Positions 23,949-32,716 of a stretch of 64,000 nt of DNA are shown piece after piece. Position 1 is the first letter of the stretch, and each line of letters opens with the position of its first letter. A program made the translations under genes and the position numbers. This DNA comes from Quadrisphaera setariae (GTDB lineage Bacteria > Actinomycetota > Actinomycetes > Actinomycetales > Quadrisphaeraceae): NCBI RefSeq assembly GCF_008041935.1, contig NZ_VKAC01000007.1:1-64000 (forward strand). The letters run 5' to 3'. The notes under the pieces are model-generated. The model was not told the DNA's origin and did no database searches. It was given only the letters and a program-made list of their open reading frames with translations.

Positions 23949-26900
23949 GGCGGGACGAGAGGGTGGCGGAGAGGTCGAGCACGGCGTCGCAGCGGTCCAC
24001 GCCCTCACGCCGGTGCGTGAGCAGCAGCACGCTGGGCCGCTGTCCGCCGTCGTCGTCCTCGTCTGAGAGCAGGTCGGCGATCAGCGCCTGGGCGGTGGGC
24101 TCGTCGAGGCCCTCGGTGGGCTCGTCGAGCACGAGCACGCCGGGCCGGGGCAGCAGCGCCCGGGCCGCCGCGAGCCGGCGCCGCTCGCCGCCGCTGACGG
24201 TGGAGCCGCCGTCGCCGAGCCAGGTGTCCAGGCCGTCGGGCAGCCGGGTGAACCACTCGCCGAGGCGGACGCGGACGAGTGCGCCCACCAGCTCCTCGTC
24301 GGTGGCGTCAGGCGCCGCCAGCGCCAGGTTCGCGCGCAGCGTGGTGGCGAAGAGGTGCTCGGTGGCCTCGCTGAGCAGTCCGACGCGGCGGCGGACGGCG
24401 GCGGGGTCGAGGTCGCGGACGTCCACGCCCCCCAGGGTCACCGCGCCGGCGCGCGGGTCGAGCAGGCGCGCGACCACGGCGCCCAGCGTCGACTTGCCCG
24501 AGCCGGACGGCCCGAGCACCGCGACCCGCTCCCCCGGCGCGAGCCGCAGGTCGAGCCCGTCGAGCGCGGGCGGGCGGTCCGGGTCCCACCCGGCCACCAG
24601 GCCGCGGACCTCCAGCGCCGCTCGCGCCGGCACGGCGGCGCTGCGGCCGGGCCGCTCGTCCACCGACGGCCGCTGCTCGGCCACCGCTGCCAGCCGGTGC
24701 TCGGCCGCCCGGGAGCGCTCGCGCGCGACGGCGGCGTCCACGAGCCCGAGCACGGGCTCCCCCAGCGCCAGCACCACGAGGACGACGACAGCGGCTCCCT
24801 CTGCACCCAGGCCGCCGGAGGCGACCGCGGCCCAGGCGCCGAGCGCCGCACCGACCACCGCGAGGCCCGTGCCCAGGTGCGCGACGGCGGTGGCGGTGCC
24901 GGACGAGCCCGCGGCGCGGACCTCTGCGACGGCCAGCTCGCGGCCGCGGGAGCGCGGCACGGCCAGCGCGGTGGTGGCTCCGGCCGTGGCGGCGCGGGCG
25001 GAGAGCTCGTCGACGGCGTCGACGGTCTCCACCGCGGCGTCGGCGAGGGCTGACCGCTCCGCGGCGAGTGCGGCGTCGGTGCGGCGCGCGGCGCGCGCGG
25101 CCACGGCCGGTGCGGCGACGGCTGCGACGGCGAACCCGACGGCGGCGCCGAGCGCCGCCAGCGGGTCCAGCACGGCCAGCACCCCGAGGACGACGACGAC
25201 GGCCGCCAGCGCCGCGGCCGCGGGGAGCCGCCCGCGCAGGAGCCCGTCGAGGCGGGCGTCGACGTCCCCGACGAGGCGGGTGAGCAGGTCGCCGCGGCGC
25301 AGCACCCCCGGGCCGGGCACGCGCGGGACGAGGTCGGCGAGCACCTGGGAGCGCCAGCCAGCGAGGCGGCGGAAGGCGACCTCGTGGGAGGCGAGTCGTT
25401 CCAGGTAGCGCAGCAGCGGTCGAGCGACGGCACTGCCGCGGACCGTGACGACGGCGGCCGACAGCGTCAGCACGGGCGGCAGGGTGGAGGCACGCACGAG
25501 CAGCCAGGTGGCGGCGGCGGTCAGCGCGGCCCCCGCGAGCCAGGAGGCGGCGCCGAGCGCGACGGCGGCGCCGGGCCGACGCCCCGCCGCGCGCGCGAGC
25601 CGCGCCCACCAGCCGCCCCGCTGCTCCCCCGGCCCCTCGTGGTCATCGGCGTCGCGCACAACCCCCTCGTGCTCCTGGGCCGCCGGAACACGTCCTGAGG
25701 CACTGTTGCGGAACGGGGGCACCTCCCGCTTGCGGGGGACCATGGTCACGGAGGGGGTGGCTGCCGCGAGGGGCGGCGTCACGGCGACCGTCCTGTCGAC
25801 GGCGGCCAGCAGCGCCGGACGGTGCGCGGCCACGAGCACGGCGCTGCCGGCGTCGGCGGCGGCCCGCAGCGCGGAGACCACGCGGGCCTCGGAGGCGGTG
25901 TCGAGGTGGGCGGTCGGCTCGTCGAGGAGCAGCACCACGGGGCGACGCCCCGCAGCGCGCAGCACCCGGGTCAGCGCCAGGCGCTGGCGCTGCCCGGTGG
26001 ACAGGCCCGCGGCGCGCTCACCGATCGGAGTGGCCAGACCGGCGGGCAGCGCCTCCACCTCGGCGCGCAGGCCGACCAGCTCGAGGGAGGCCAGCAGCTC
26101 GGCGTCAGGCGGGGCGCCCGAGGCGCCGACCCCGTCGTCGTCCTCCAGGACCCCGGCCAGCTCCTCGTCGAGGAGGAGTGCGTCGCGGACGGTGCGGGCG
26201 TGGGGCAGCAGCGGGTCCTGCGTGAGCAGCAGCGCCTGGCCGGACAGGTCGACCGACCCGGAGGTCAGCGGCTGCACCCCGGCCAGCGCCCGCAGCAGCG
26301 TCGTCTTGCCCGCCCCGGACGGTCCCTGCAGCGCGACGAGCTCGCCGCCGCGCACGGCGACCGCGTCGAGGACCAGGGCGTCGACGGACCGCCCGGCGTG
26401 CCGCACGCGCAGCCCAGAGCCGCTCACCGAGGGTGCCTGCTCGCTGGCTCCACCGACGGGAAGCACATGATCACGATCGGGGGTGGGAAGGGGGGACGTG
26501 AGGACGGCGTCGACCTCGGCCACCACGGCGGCGGCGTCGGCGGAGGCGTGGAAGCGGGCGCCCACCTCGCGCAGCGGCCGGTACGCCTCCGGCGCGAGGA
26601 GGATCACCAGCAGCGCGGGGGCCAGCGGCATCGACCCGTCGGCCACCCGCAGGCCGGTCTCCACAGCGACCAGCCCCACCGACAGCGTGCCGACGAGGTC
26701 GAGGGCGGTGGAGGACAGGAACGCCACGCGCAGCACCCGCAGGGTCGCCTCGCGGTGGCGCTCGGTGGTGGCGGCCACCTCGCCGACCTGGCGCTGCGCC
26801 CGACCGTGCACCCGCAGCAGCGCCAGACCGCGCACCACGTCGAGGAAGTGCCCCGCCAGCCGCGCCCCCTCCTCGACGCGCTCGGCGGCGCGGCGCTGCG

Positions 26901-27564
26901 TGGCCCAGCCGATGAGGATGGCGAAGAGCGGCACGAGCGGCAGCGTGACCAGCACGATGAGGGCCGAGCGCCAGTCGACCGCCAGCAGCACCAGCACCAC
27001 CACGGGCGGCATGAGCACGCCGACCACGAGCGAGGGCAGGTACCCGGAGAACCACGGGCGCAGGGCGTCCAGGCCGGACGCTCCCCCGCCGGAGCTCGCG
27101 CCGGGACCGGTGGTCGCCGCCACCAGTGCGCGCAGCCGGCCCGCCCCGTGGGAGGCGACCCAGGCGGGACCGCGCTGCAGCGCGGCCTCGAGCACCCGCG
27201 TGCGCAGCTCCTCCACGGCCAGCGACCCGGCACGGGCGGACAGCACCGACTCGGCCCGCGCGAGCAGCGACCGGGCGGCGAAGGCCGCCCCGAGCACCGC
27301 CAGCGACAGCGACAGGCCACCGCCGCCGCCCGCCCAACCGGGCAGGCCGTACCCGGCAGGTGACGTCACGGCTCCGCCGCGCGCCGCCACCACGAGGGAG
27401 ACGACGACGCCGGTGGCCGCCGCCGCCACGAGCAGCGTCACGAGCACCTGGGCCGCCCCGACCACCACGAGACCTGCCACGGGGCGGCGGGCGGCGCGTG
27501 CGTGGCGCAGCAGTCGCGGGTCGACGGGACCGCGGCTGGCGCGCGCAGGGTGGCTAGCGCCCAT
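23944..27564 (-). CDS. cydDC: CydDC fused ABC exporter (thiol/heme, cytochrome bd assembly)
   Basis: 1206 residues holding CydD and CydC in one chain. Half 1: membrane domain about 20-330, ATPase about 370-590 with Walker A GPSGAGKTTLLRALAG, signature STGQRQRLAL and Walker B VVLLLDEPTAHLD. Half 2: membrane domain about 640-920, ATPase about 950-1190 with GPSGSGKSTLGAVV, SGGERRRLAAARAL and LVLDEPTEGLDEP. CydDC exports cysteine/glutathione and is needed to mature cytochrome bd. Fused CydDC proteins are known in actinobacteria. It follows cydB by 27 bp. The ATG at 27564 and the GTG two codons before it both lie inside a copy of the TGATCA repeat. Confidence 0.93.
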   Translation of the reverse strand: MGASHPARASRGPVDPRLLRHARAARRPVAGLVVVGAAQVLVTLLVAAAATGVVVSLVVAARGGAVTSPAGYGLPGWAGGGGGLSLSLAVLGAAFAARSLLARAESVLSARAGSLAVEELRTRVLEAALQRGPAWVASHGAGRLRALVAATTGPGASSGGGASGLDALRPWFSGYLPSLVVGVLMPPVVVLVLLAVDWRSALIVLVTLPLVPLFAILIGWATQRRAAERVEEGARLAGHFLDVVRGLALLRVHGRAQRQVGEVAATTERHREATLRVLRVAFLSSTALDLVGTLSVGLVAVETGLRVADGSMPLAPALLVILLAPEAYRPLREVGARFHASADAAAVVAEVDAVLTSPLPTPDRDHVLPVGGASEQAPSVSGSGLRVRHAGRSVDALVLDAVAVRGGELVALQGPSGAGKTTLLRALAGVQPLTSGSVDLSGQALLLTQDPLLPHARTVRDALLLDEELAGVLEDDDGVGASGAPPDAELLASLELVGLRAEVEALPAGLATPIGERAAGLSTGQRQRLALTRVLRAAGRRPVVLLLDEPTAHLDTASEARVVSALRAAADAGSAVLVAAHRPALLAAVDRTVAVTPPLAAATPSVTMVPRKREVPPFRNSASGRVPAAQEHEGVVRDADDHEGPGEQRGGWWARLARAAGRRPGAAVALGAASWLAGAALTAAATWLLVRASTLPPVLTLSAAVVTVRGSAVARPLLRYLERLASHEVAFRRLAGWRSQVLADLVPRVPGPGVLRRGDLLTRLVGDVDARLDGLLRGRLPAAAALAAVVVVLGVLAVLDPLAALGAAVGFAVAAVAAPAVAARAARRTDAALAAERSALADAAVETVDAVDELSARAATAGATTALAVPRSRGRELAVAEVRAAGSSGTATAVAHLGTGLAVVGAALGAWAAVASGGLGAEGAAVVVLVVLALGEPVLGLVDAAVARERSRAAEHRLAAVAEQRPSVDERPGRSAAVPARAALEVRGLVAGWDPDRPPALDGLDLRLAPGERVAVLGPSGSGKSTLGAVVARLLDPRAGAVTLGGVDVRDLDPAAVRRRVGLLSEATEHLFATTLRANLALAAPDATDEELVGALVRVRLGEWFTRLPDGLDTWLGDGGSTVSGGERRRLAAARALLPRPGVLVLDEPTEGLDEPTAQALIADLLSDEDDDGGQRPSVLLLTHRREGVDRCDAVLDLSATLSSRP

Positions 27565-27571
27565 GATCACG
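27557..27571. repeat. TGATCA-core repeat, single inverted copy (locus C)
   Basis: GCGCCCATGATCACG, one copy read on the minus strand as CGTGATCATGGGCGC. It falls in the 27-bp cydB-cydDC gap and supplies the start codon of cydDC (the ATG within GATCATGG). The only single copy among the loci, and the only one between co-directional operon genes. Confidence 0.75.
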
Positions 27572-27591
27572 GCGGCTGGGAGGGACGGGGA

Positions 27592-28626
27592 TCAGGCGGT
27601 GGCGACGCGCTCGCTGGAGACGCGACGGCGGAACACCCAGTACGACCACACCTGGTAGACCACCACACCCGGCACGACCACCGCGCCGAAGGCCGTGACG
27701 AGACCCAGCGCGGCGGGCGTGGCCGCCGCGGACTCCCTGGTCAGCGCCCACGCGGGGTCGAGCGTGCTCGGCAGCACCACGTCGCCGTTGGCGAGCATGA
27801 CCGCGGCCACGACACCGGCCACGAGCAGCGACGCCAGGGTGAACGCCACGCCCTCGCGGCGCAGCCGCACCGCCGCCGCCACCGCGACGGCGGTGGCCGC
27901 CACGAGCGCGCCGGTCACCACGAGCCCGACGTCGAGCGGCTCCGTGCCGGCCAGGCCGGCGACGGCCACGACGGCCCCCAGCGCTGCCACGACCGTCGCG
28001 GCGAGGGCGGCGACGCGGTGGGCGCGCACCCGCACCGGGCCGGTGGTCCGCAGAGCGAGGAAGCAGGCGCCCAGCAGCAGCGAGAACGCGAGAGCGGCCA
28101 CCGCCCCCAGGGCGGCCTGGGCGGTGAGCAGGGGGGCCACGGTCCGCGACAGGCCAGCGGCCAGGCCGGGCTGGGCGACCACCTCGCCGTCGGCGCCGAG
28201 GGCCAGGCCCCGCACGAACACCGACAGCAGCGCACCCCACAGCGCGACGACGCCGGCGGAGCACAGCGCCAGGACCACCTCGCAGCGGCGCCGCCAGCGC
28301 GGGTCGGCGTGCTTGCCGCGGAACTCCAGCGCCACGCCGCGCCCGGCCAGGAGCAGCAGCACGCCGACCATCGGCAGGTAGGTGCCGCTCAGCAGCGCGC
28401 TGTACCAGGCGGGGAAGGCGGCGTAGGTGACGCCGATCGCCGCGACCAGCCAGACCTCGTTGCCGTCCCAGAACGGGCCGATGGTCTTCAGGGCTGCGCC
28501 GCGCTCGTGCTCGTCGCGGCCCACGAGGGGCGCGAGCACGCCGACGCCGAAGTCGAAGCCCTCGAGGGTGAAGAACAGCACCCAGCACAGGACGACGACG
28601 GCGAACCAGACGGTGACGAGGTCCAC
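27592..28626 (-). CDS. cydB: Cytochrome bd ubiquinol/menaquinol oxidase subunit II
   Basis: 344 residues, about eight to nine transmembrane helices. The N-terminus is diagnostic: FFTLEGFDFGVGVL then TIGPFWDGNEVWLVAAIG. CydB supports subunit I, which carries the hemes. Located 32 bp after cydA, GTG start. The complex reduces oxygen to water with quinol electrons in the cytoplasmic membrane under low oxygen or stress. Confidence 0.95.
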   Translation of the reverse strand: MDLVTVWFAVVVLCWVLFFTLEGFDFGVGVLAPLVGRDEHERGAALKTIGPFWDGNEVWLVAAIGVTYAAFPAWYSALLSGTYLPMVGVLLLLAGRGVALEFRGKHADPRWRRRCEVVLALCSAGVVALWGALLSVFVRGLALGADGEVVAQPGLAAGLSRTVAPLLTAQAALGAVAALAFSLLLGACFLALRTTGPVRVRAHRVAALAATVVAALGAVVAVAGLAGTEPLDVGLVVTGALVAATAVAVAAAVRLRREGVAFTLASLLVAGVVAAVMLANGDVVLPSTLDPAWALTRESAAATPAALGLVTAFGAVVVPGVVVYQVWSYWVFRRRVSSERVATA

Positions 28627-28658
28627 GGTCTCTGCTCTCCAGTCAGCGGGTCAGCGGG

Positions 28659-30215
28659 TCAGTAGCTGGGCACGGCGGCGCGCGGCGCAGCCGGGGAGGC
28701 CTCGGACGCGCCCTCGTCGTCGTCGCCCGTGGAAGCCGGCGGGGCCGGGCGCACGGGCGGGTCGGTGAGGTCCTGGGCGACCAGGTGCTTCACCAGCCGC
28801 AGCCACACGACGGCGAGCACGCCGTAGACCGCGGTGAACGCCGCGAGGCTCAGCCACGCCTCGCCGGCGGTGAGGCCCGGGGAGACCCCGTCCTTGGTGA
28901 GGGTCAGCCCGAACGCGAGCCAGGGCTGGCGAGCGGTCTCGGTGAACACCCAGCCGGCGGTGCCGGCGGCGGCGGGCAGCAGCGGCAGCGTGGGCAGCAT
29001 GCGCAGCGACAGCTGCACGAGCGGGCGCGGGAAGAGGCGCTGGCTCATGAACGGCAGGGCGCTGGCCCTGGGCTCGCGGGGGTCGAGGCCCTTGCGGGTC
29101 AGCCACAGGTAGACGCCGGCGACGAGCGCGGCGAGCAGCCCGATGGTGATCATCGCCCTGAAGGACCAGTAGGCCAGCGGGATGACCGGCGCGTAGTCGC
29201 CGGGGCCGAACTGCTGGGAGTACTGGGCCTGCAGGTCGTCGATGCCCTGGACGGTGGAGTGGAACTCACCGGTGGCCAGGAACGACAGCAGGTACGGCAG
29301 GTCGAGGCTGAAGATCGGGCGGGAGCCGTCGAGGTTGCCGATGGTGAGCAGGCTGAAGGGTGCGCCCGTCGTCGTCGTGTACAGCGCCTCGGCGGCGGCC
29401 ATCTTCATGGGCTGCACCGACGTCATGACCTTGCCGAGGGTGTCGCCGGTGAGGGCGGTGGCCAGGCCGCCCGCCACGGTGGTCCAGGCGCCGAGGCGGG
29501 CGATGCCGGCGAAGGCGCGCTGGTCGGGGTCGACGGCACGGGCCTCGGGAGACCCGGCCGCACCGGCGGGGGCGGGACCGATCCAGCGGCGCCACGAGCC
29601 GACGGACAGCAGCAGCGCGCCGCCGAGCATCGCCGCGCCGGCGATGGTGTGGGGGAAGGTCGCGAAGAGCACCGGGTTGGTCATGAGCTCGGTGAAGCTC
29701 GACAGGTGGGCGCGGCCCGTGGACGGGTCGAGCTGGTAGGCCACCGGGTGCTGCATGAAGGAGTTGGCGCCGAGGATGACGTAGGCGCTGATGAGCGTGC
29801 CGATCGCGACCACCCAGATGGTCGCCAGGTGCACGAGGCGGGGCAGGCGGTCCCACCCGAAGAACCACAGGCCCAGGAAGGTCGCCTCCAGGAAGAAGGC
29901 GAGCATGCCCTCGATGGCGAGGGTGGGGCCGAAGACGTCGCCGTAGAACCGGGCGAAGGCGCTCCAGCCCATGCCGAACTGGAACTCCTGCACCAGGCCG
30001 GTCACCACGCCCACGGCGAAGGTGACGAGCAGCAGCTTGCCCACCAGCAGGGTGGAGCGGCGAAGGCGCTGGGCGCGCTCGGGGTCCCTGGTGAGCACCG
30101 AGGCGGTCTGCAGCCCGGCGGTGAGGCTCGCCAGGCTGATCGACAGCGGTACGAACAGGTAGTGGTAGATCGTCACGACGGCGAACTGGAGGCGGGTGAT
30201 GTCCACGACGTCCAC
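28659..30215 (-). CDS. cydA: Cytochrome bd oxidase subunit I
   Basis: 518 residues, nine transmembrane helices. Key regions visible: heme-ligand His near the N-terminus (TIYHYLFVPLSI, H18), GMGWSAFARFYGDVFGPTLA, and GANSFMQHPVAYQL. The quinol loop is of the short type. The last 35 residues form an acidic Ser/Pro-rich tail. First gene of cydA-cydB-cydDC; GTG start. A BlaI-type operator lies 8-55 bp upstream, shared with the divergent BlaI gene. Confidence 0.95.
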   Translation of the reverse strand: MDVVDITRLQFAVVTIYHYLFVPLSISLASLTAGLQTASVLTRDPERAQRLRRSTLLVGKLLLVTFAVGVVTGLVQEFQFGMGWSAFARFYGDVFGPTLAIEGMLAFFLEATFLGLWFFGWDRLPRLVHLATIWVVAIGTLISAYVILGANSFMQHPVAYQLDPSTGRAHLSSFTELMTNPVLFATFPHTIAGAAMLGGALLLSVGSWRRWIGPAPAGAAGSPEARAVDPDQRAFAGIARLGAWTTVAGGLATALTGDTLGKVMTSVQPMKMAAAEALYTTTTGAPFSLLTIGNLDGSRPIFSLDLPYLLSFLATGEFHSTVQGIDDLQAQYSQQFGPGDYAPVIPLAYWSFRAMITIGLLAALVAGVYLWLTRKGLDPREPRASALPFMSQRLFPRPLVQLSLRMLPTLPLLPAAAGTAGWVFTETARQPWLAFGLTLTKDGVSPGLTAGEAWLSLAAFTAVYGVLAVVWLRLVKHLVAQDLTDPPVRPAPPASTGDDDEGASEASPAAPRAAVPSY

Positions 30216-30222
30216 GGATCAA

Positions 30223-30270
30223 TACTACGACTCGTAGTACTCAGATCTGTAGTACGTCGCGTGTCGTACT
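30223..30270. promoter_or_regulatory. BlaI/MecI/CopY-type operator between cydA and blaI
   Basis: A perfect palindrome TACTACGACTCGTAGTA (30223-30239; TACTACGA arms around one C) matches the TACTAC/GTAGTA half-sites of BlaI and MecI operators. Another half-site GTAGTAC is at 30249-30255, and AGTACG/CGTACT arms at 30251-30270 may be a second, weaker site. It covers the region where both the cydA and blaI promoters must lie. Confidence 0.8.
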
Positions 30271-30299
30271 CGTCACAGGATGCGGTTACCATCGGCGGC

Positions 30300-30704
30300 G
30301 TGGCAGCAGCAGGGACGGCGGGAGCCGGCAAGGTCGGTGGCCCCGTGGGCGGCGCGCTCGAGCGCGACGTCATGGCCCGGCTGTGGGCGTCGACCGAGCC
30401 GCTGACGGTCCGGCAGGTGCACGAGGAGCTGCGCACCAGCGGTGACGACCTCGCCTACACGACCGTCATGACGGTGCTCGACAGGCTCGCCAAGAAGGGC
30501 GTGGTGCGCCAGGAGCGCGACGGCCGCGCCTTCCGCTACTCCCCCGCCCAGAGCCGCGAGGAGCTGACCGCCGCCCTCATGCTCGAGGCGCTCGGCTCCG
30601 CCCCCGACCCCTCCGCGCGCGACGCTGCGCTGGTGCACTTCGTGGGGCGCGTCGGCCCGCAGGGGGTCGCCGCGCTGCGCGCCGCCCTCGACGCCGCCGG
30701 CTGA
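30300..30704 (+). CDS. BlaI/MecI/CopY-family transcriptional repressor
   Basis: 134 residues. Winged-helix fold typical of the Penicillinase_R family: ALERDVMARLWASTEPLTVRQVHEEL, then LAYTTVMTVLDRLAKKGVVRQ (recognition helix and wing), then a dimerisation helix. It probably binds the TACTACGA-TCGTAGTA site just upstream and so controls itself and the divergent cytochrome bd operon. The M56 protease gene 103 bp downstream completes a BlaI/BlaR-like pair. GTG start; the first 15 residues are Gly/Ala-rich and the true start could be a little further in. Confidence 0.88.
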   Translation: MAAAGTAGAGKVGGPVGGALERDVMARLWASTEPLTVRQVHEELRTSGDDLAYTTVMTVLDRLAKKGVVRQERDGRAFRYSPAQSREELTAALMLEALGSAPDPSARDAALVHFVGRVGPQGVAALRAALDAAG

Positions 30705-30807
30705 CGGCCTTCCGGCCGCACCCCTGCCACCCTGCGACGACGCCGCCCGGTGACCGCCGCGCCGGGCGCGCCCGCCACCTGACCGCGCCCCTGGCAGGCT
30801 CGGGGCC

Positions 30808-31812
30808 ATGACCGCCTTCGCACTGGGCCTGCTCGGCCTGGTGCTGTCCCTCGTGGTGCCGGCGCCGCTGGCGAGGGCCCGGTGGACGGCGGCCACCCCC
30901 ACGGCCTCGGTGGTGCTGTGGCAGGCGGTGGTGGCGGCGTCGGTGCTGAGCGCGGTCGCCGTCGTCCTCATCGCCCCGGAGGAGATCAGCGGGGCGCTCA
31001 GCGCCGGCCCCACCGCCGCGGCGTGGGGGCTGTTCGGCGCGCTGGCGGTGGCGCTGCTCATCGTCGCGCGGCTGGTGGTGAGCCTGGTGGGGGTCATGCG
31101 GCGCTCCGCGGCGCGGCGCGCGCGGCACCGCGAGCTGCTGGACCTCCTCGACGACGCCGAGCGCAGCGCCGCCCTGGCCGGCGACCTCGCCGGTGACGAC
31201 CCCGATGACGACGGCCAGCGCGCGGCGGCCGTGCGCGGCCAGCTGCGCGTGCTGGGCGCCCCCCTGCCGCTGGCGTACGGGCTGCCCGGTCGCAGCCCCC
31301 GCGTGGTGGTGAGCGACGGCGCGCTGCGGCTGCTCGACACCGCGCAGCTGCGGGCGGTGCTCGCGCACGAGCAGGCCCACCTCGACGCCCGCCACGACGT
31401 GGTGCTGGAGTCGTTCGCGGCGTTCCACCGCGCGGTGCCGCGGCCCCTGCGCAACGAGCGCGCGCTCGGCGCGGTGGAGCTGCTGCTGGAGGCCGCCGCC
31501 GACGACGCCGCCCGTCGCCGCTGCGGCGACGCCCCCCTGCGCTCGGCGCTGGAGCTGCTGGGGACCGCGGTCGACCCGGGTGTCGGGGCGCTGGCCGCCG
31601 CCGGCACCGAGGCCGAGCGGACCGCCGACGACCGCGCCGTCGCCGCGCAGCGCGCTCAGCGCCTCGACCGGCTGCAGCGGCCGCTGCCGAGGCGGTGGCG
31701 CTCGGCCGGCGTGCTGGCGCTGGCCGCCGGGGTGCTCGTGCTCCCCCCGGTGGTGCTCGTGGCGCCCTGGCTCACCGACGCGCTCGTGACCCTCCCCCTC
31801 CTCCGCCCGTGA
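30808..31812 (+). CDS. M56-family membrane metallopeptidase (BlaR1/MecR1-like)
   Basis: 334 residues. Three N-terminal transmembrane helices (about 1-25, 33-56, 70-97), a cytoplasmic protease domain with the zinc motif HEQAH (187-191) and a downstream Glu in ELLLEAAADDAARR, and a final helix (about 300-325). No penicillin-binding sensor domain follows, unlike BlaR1, so the inducing signal is not obviously a beta-lactam. Paired with BlaI it should cleave or inactivate the repressor. Confidence 0.85.
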   Translation: MTAFALGLLGLVLSLVVPAPLARARWTAATPTASVVLWQAVVAASVLSAVAVVLIAPEEISGALSAGPTAAAWGLFGALAVALLIVARLVVSLVGVMRRSAARRARHRELLDLLDDAERSAALAGDLAGDDPDDDGQRAAAVRGQLRVLGAPLPLAYGLPGRSPRVVVSDGALRLLDTAQLRAVLAHEQAHLDARHDVVLESFAAFHRAVPRPLRNERALGAVELLLEAAADDAARRRCGDAPLRSALELLGTAVDPGVGALAAAGTEAERTADDRAVAAQRAQRLDRLQRPLPRRWRSAGVLALAAGVLVLPPVVLVAPWLTDALVTLPLLRP

Positions 31813-31856
31813 TCATGGGAGTTGCAGACACACCCCACCGTGAACATGGGCGTCAC
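31808..31856. repeat. TGATCA-core repeat, forward pair (locus D)
   Basis: CGTGATCATGGGAGTTGC at 31808 and a degenerate copy CGTGAACATGGGCGT at 31839, exactly 31 bp apart, both on the + strand. It overlaps the M56 stop codon and lies before the 3' end of the convergent FadR-type regulator. In the second copy TGATCA has become TGAACA. Confidence 0.75.
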
Positions 31857-31900
31857 GCCCACGCCTGCGCAGTGCCAGGGCGAGGTGCGCCGGTCAGGCC

Positions 31901-32632
31901 TCAGCTGAGCACGTAGTGCTGCAGGTCCCTCAGCGTCTGGTCCATGTGCGACTCCATCGCCGCCCTCGACGCCGCCGGGTCGCCGCTGCGCAGCGCGTCC
32001 AGCACCCCCGCGTGCTCGGCGATGGCGTGGGCCTGCACCGGCTCGTGCCGCGACGTCTCGTGGCGCCGGGCGCGCAGCACCGCTGAGAGCGGGCCGAGCA
32101 GCACGGCGACGAACGGGTTGCCCGAGGCGTGGAGCACGACGTCGTGGAAGGCGATGTCGGCGGCGACGAACGCCGCGACGTCGCCGCGCTCGTGCGCGGC
32201 CCGCATGGCGTCGAGGTGCCGCGCGAGGTCGGCGAGGTCGGCCTCGGTGCGGTGGGCCGCGGCGAGCTCGGCCGCCCCCGTCTCGACCATGCGGCGCAGC
32301 TGCAGCAGGTGCAGCGGGGCGTCGGCACCGCCGCTGCGGTCGTGCACGTGGGCGACGGCGCGGATGGACGTCCACTGCGCCGCCGGGAGCACGCGGGTGC
32401 CGCGGCCCCGCTCCACCTCCACCACGCCCTGCGTCTGCAGCACCTTGAGCGCCTCGCGGAGGGTGAGGCGGCTGACCTCGTTCTCCTCGGCGAGCTCCGC
32501 CTCGGGCGGGAGAAGCTCACCGGGGGGCGTGCGCCCGTCGGCGATGCGCTCGAGGAGGGCGGCGACCACGACGTCGACCAGGGACTCGCGCGCCAACCGG
32601 GACCTCCGAGCGTGATGGGCGGACGTCGCCAC
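31901..32632 (-). CDS. GntR/FadR-family regulator of the acid-sugar operon
   Basis: 243 residues. N-terminal GntR winged helix (LLPPEAELAEENEVSRLTLR then EALKVLQTQGVVEVERGRGT) followed by an all-helical FCD effector domain with metal-binding Asp/His residues (ADIAFHDVVLHASGNPF, HAIAEHAGVLDAL). FadR-type members respond to carboxylates and sugar acids. Last gene of the kinase-dehydrogenase-permease-regulator run; it probably binds the GATGTCAGACATC site at 36728 in front of the kinase gene. Confidence 0.9.
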   Translation of the reverse strand: MATSAHHARRSRLARESLVDVVVAALLERIADGRTPPGELLPPEAELAEENEVSRLTLREALKVLQTQGVVEVERGRGTRVLPAAQWTSIRAVAHVHDRSGGADAPLHLLQLRRMVETGAAELAAAHRTEADLADLARHLDAMRAAHERGDVAAFVAADIAFHDVVLHASGNPFVAVLLGPLSAVLRARRHETSRHEPVQAHAIAEHAGVLDALRSGDPAASRAAMESHMDQTLRDLQHYVLS

Positions 32633-32716
32633 ACTAACGACGACGACGGTCGCCGCCAGCGCCCCGCCGCCGCAGCGGCCGGGCGCCGACGGCGACCAGG
32701 AGAGGACCGAGCGGCG

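Noticed and set aside
26463-26480. ATGATCACGATC inside cydDC, similar to the repeat core
   Set aside because: Only the TGATCAC core matches; the flanking GGGAGTTGC/CCC sequence is missing and it lies inside a conserved coding region.
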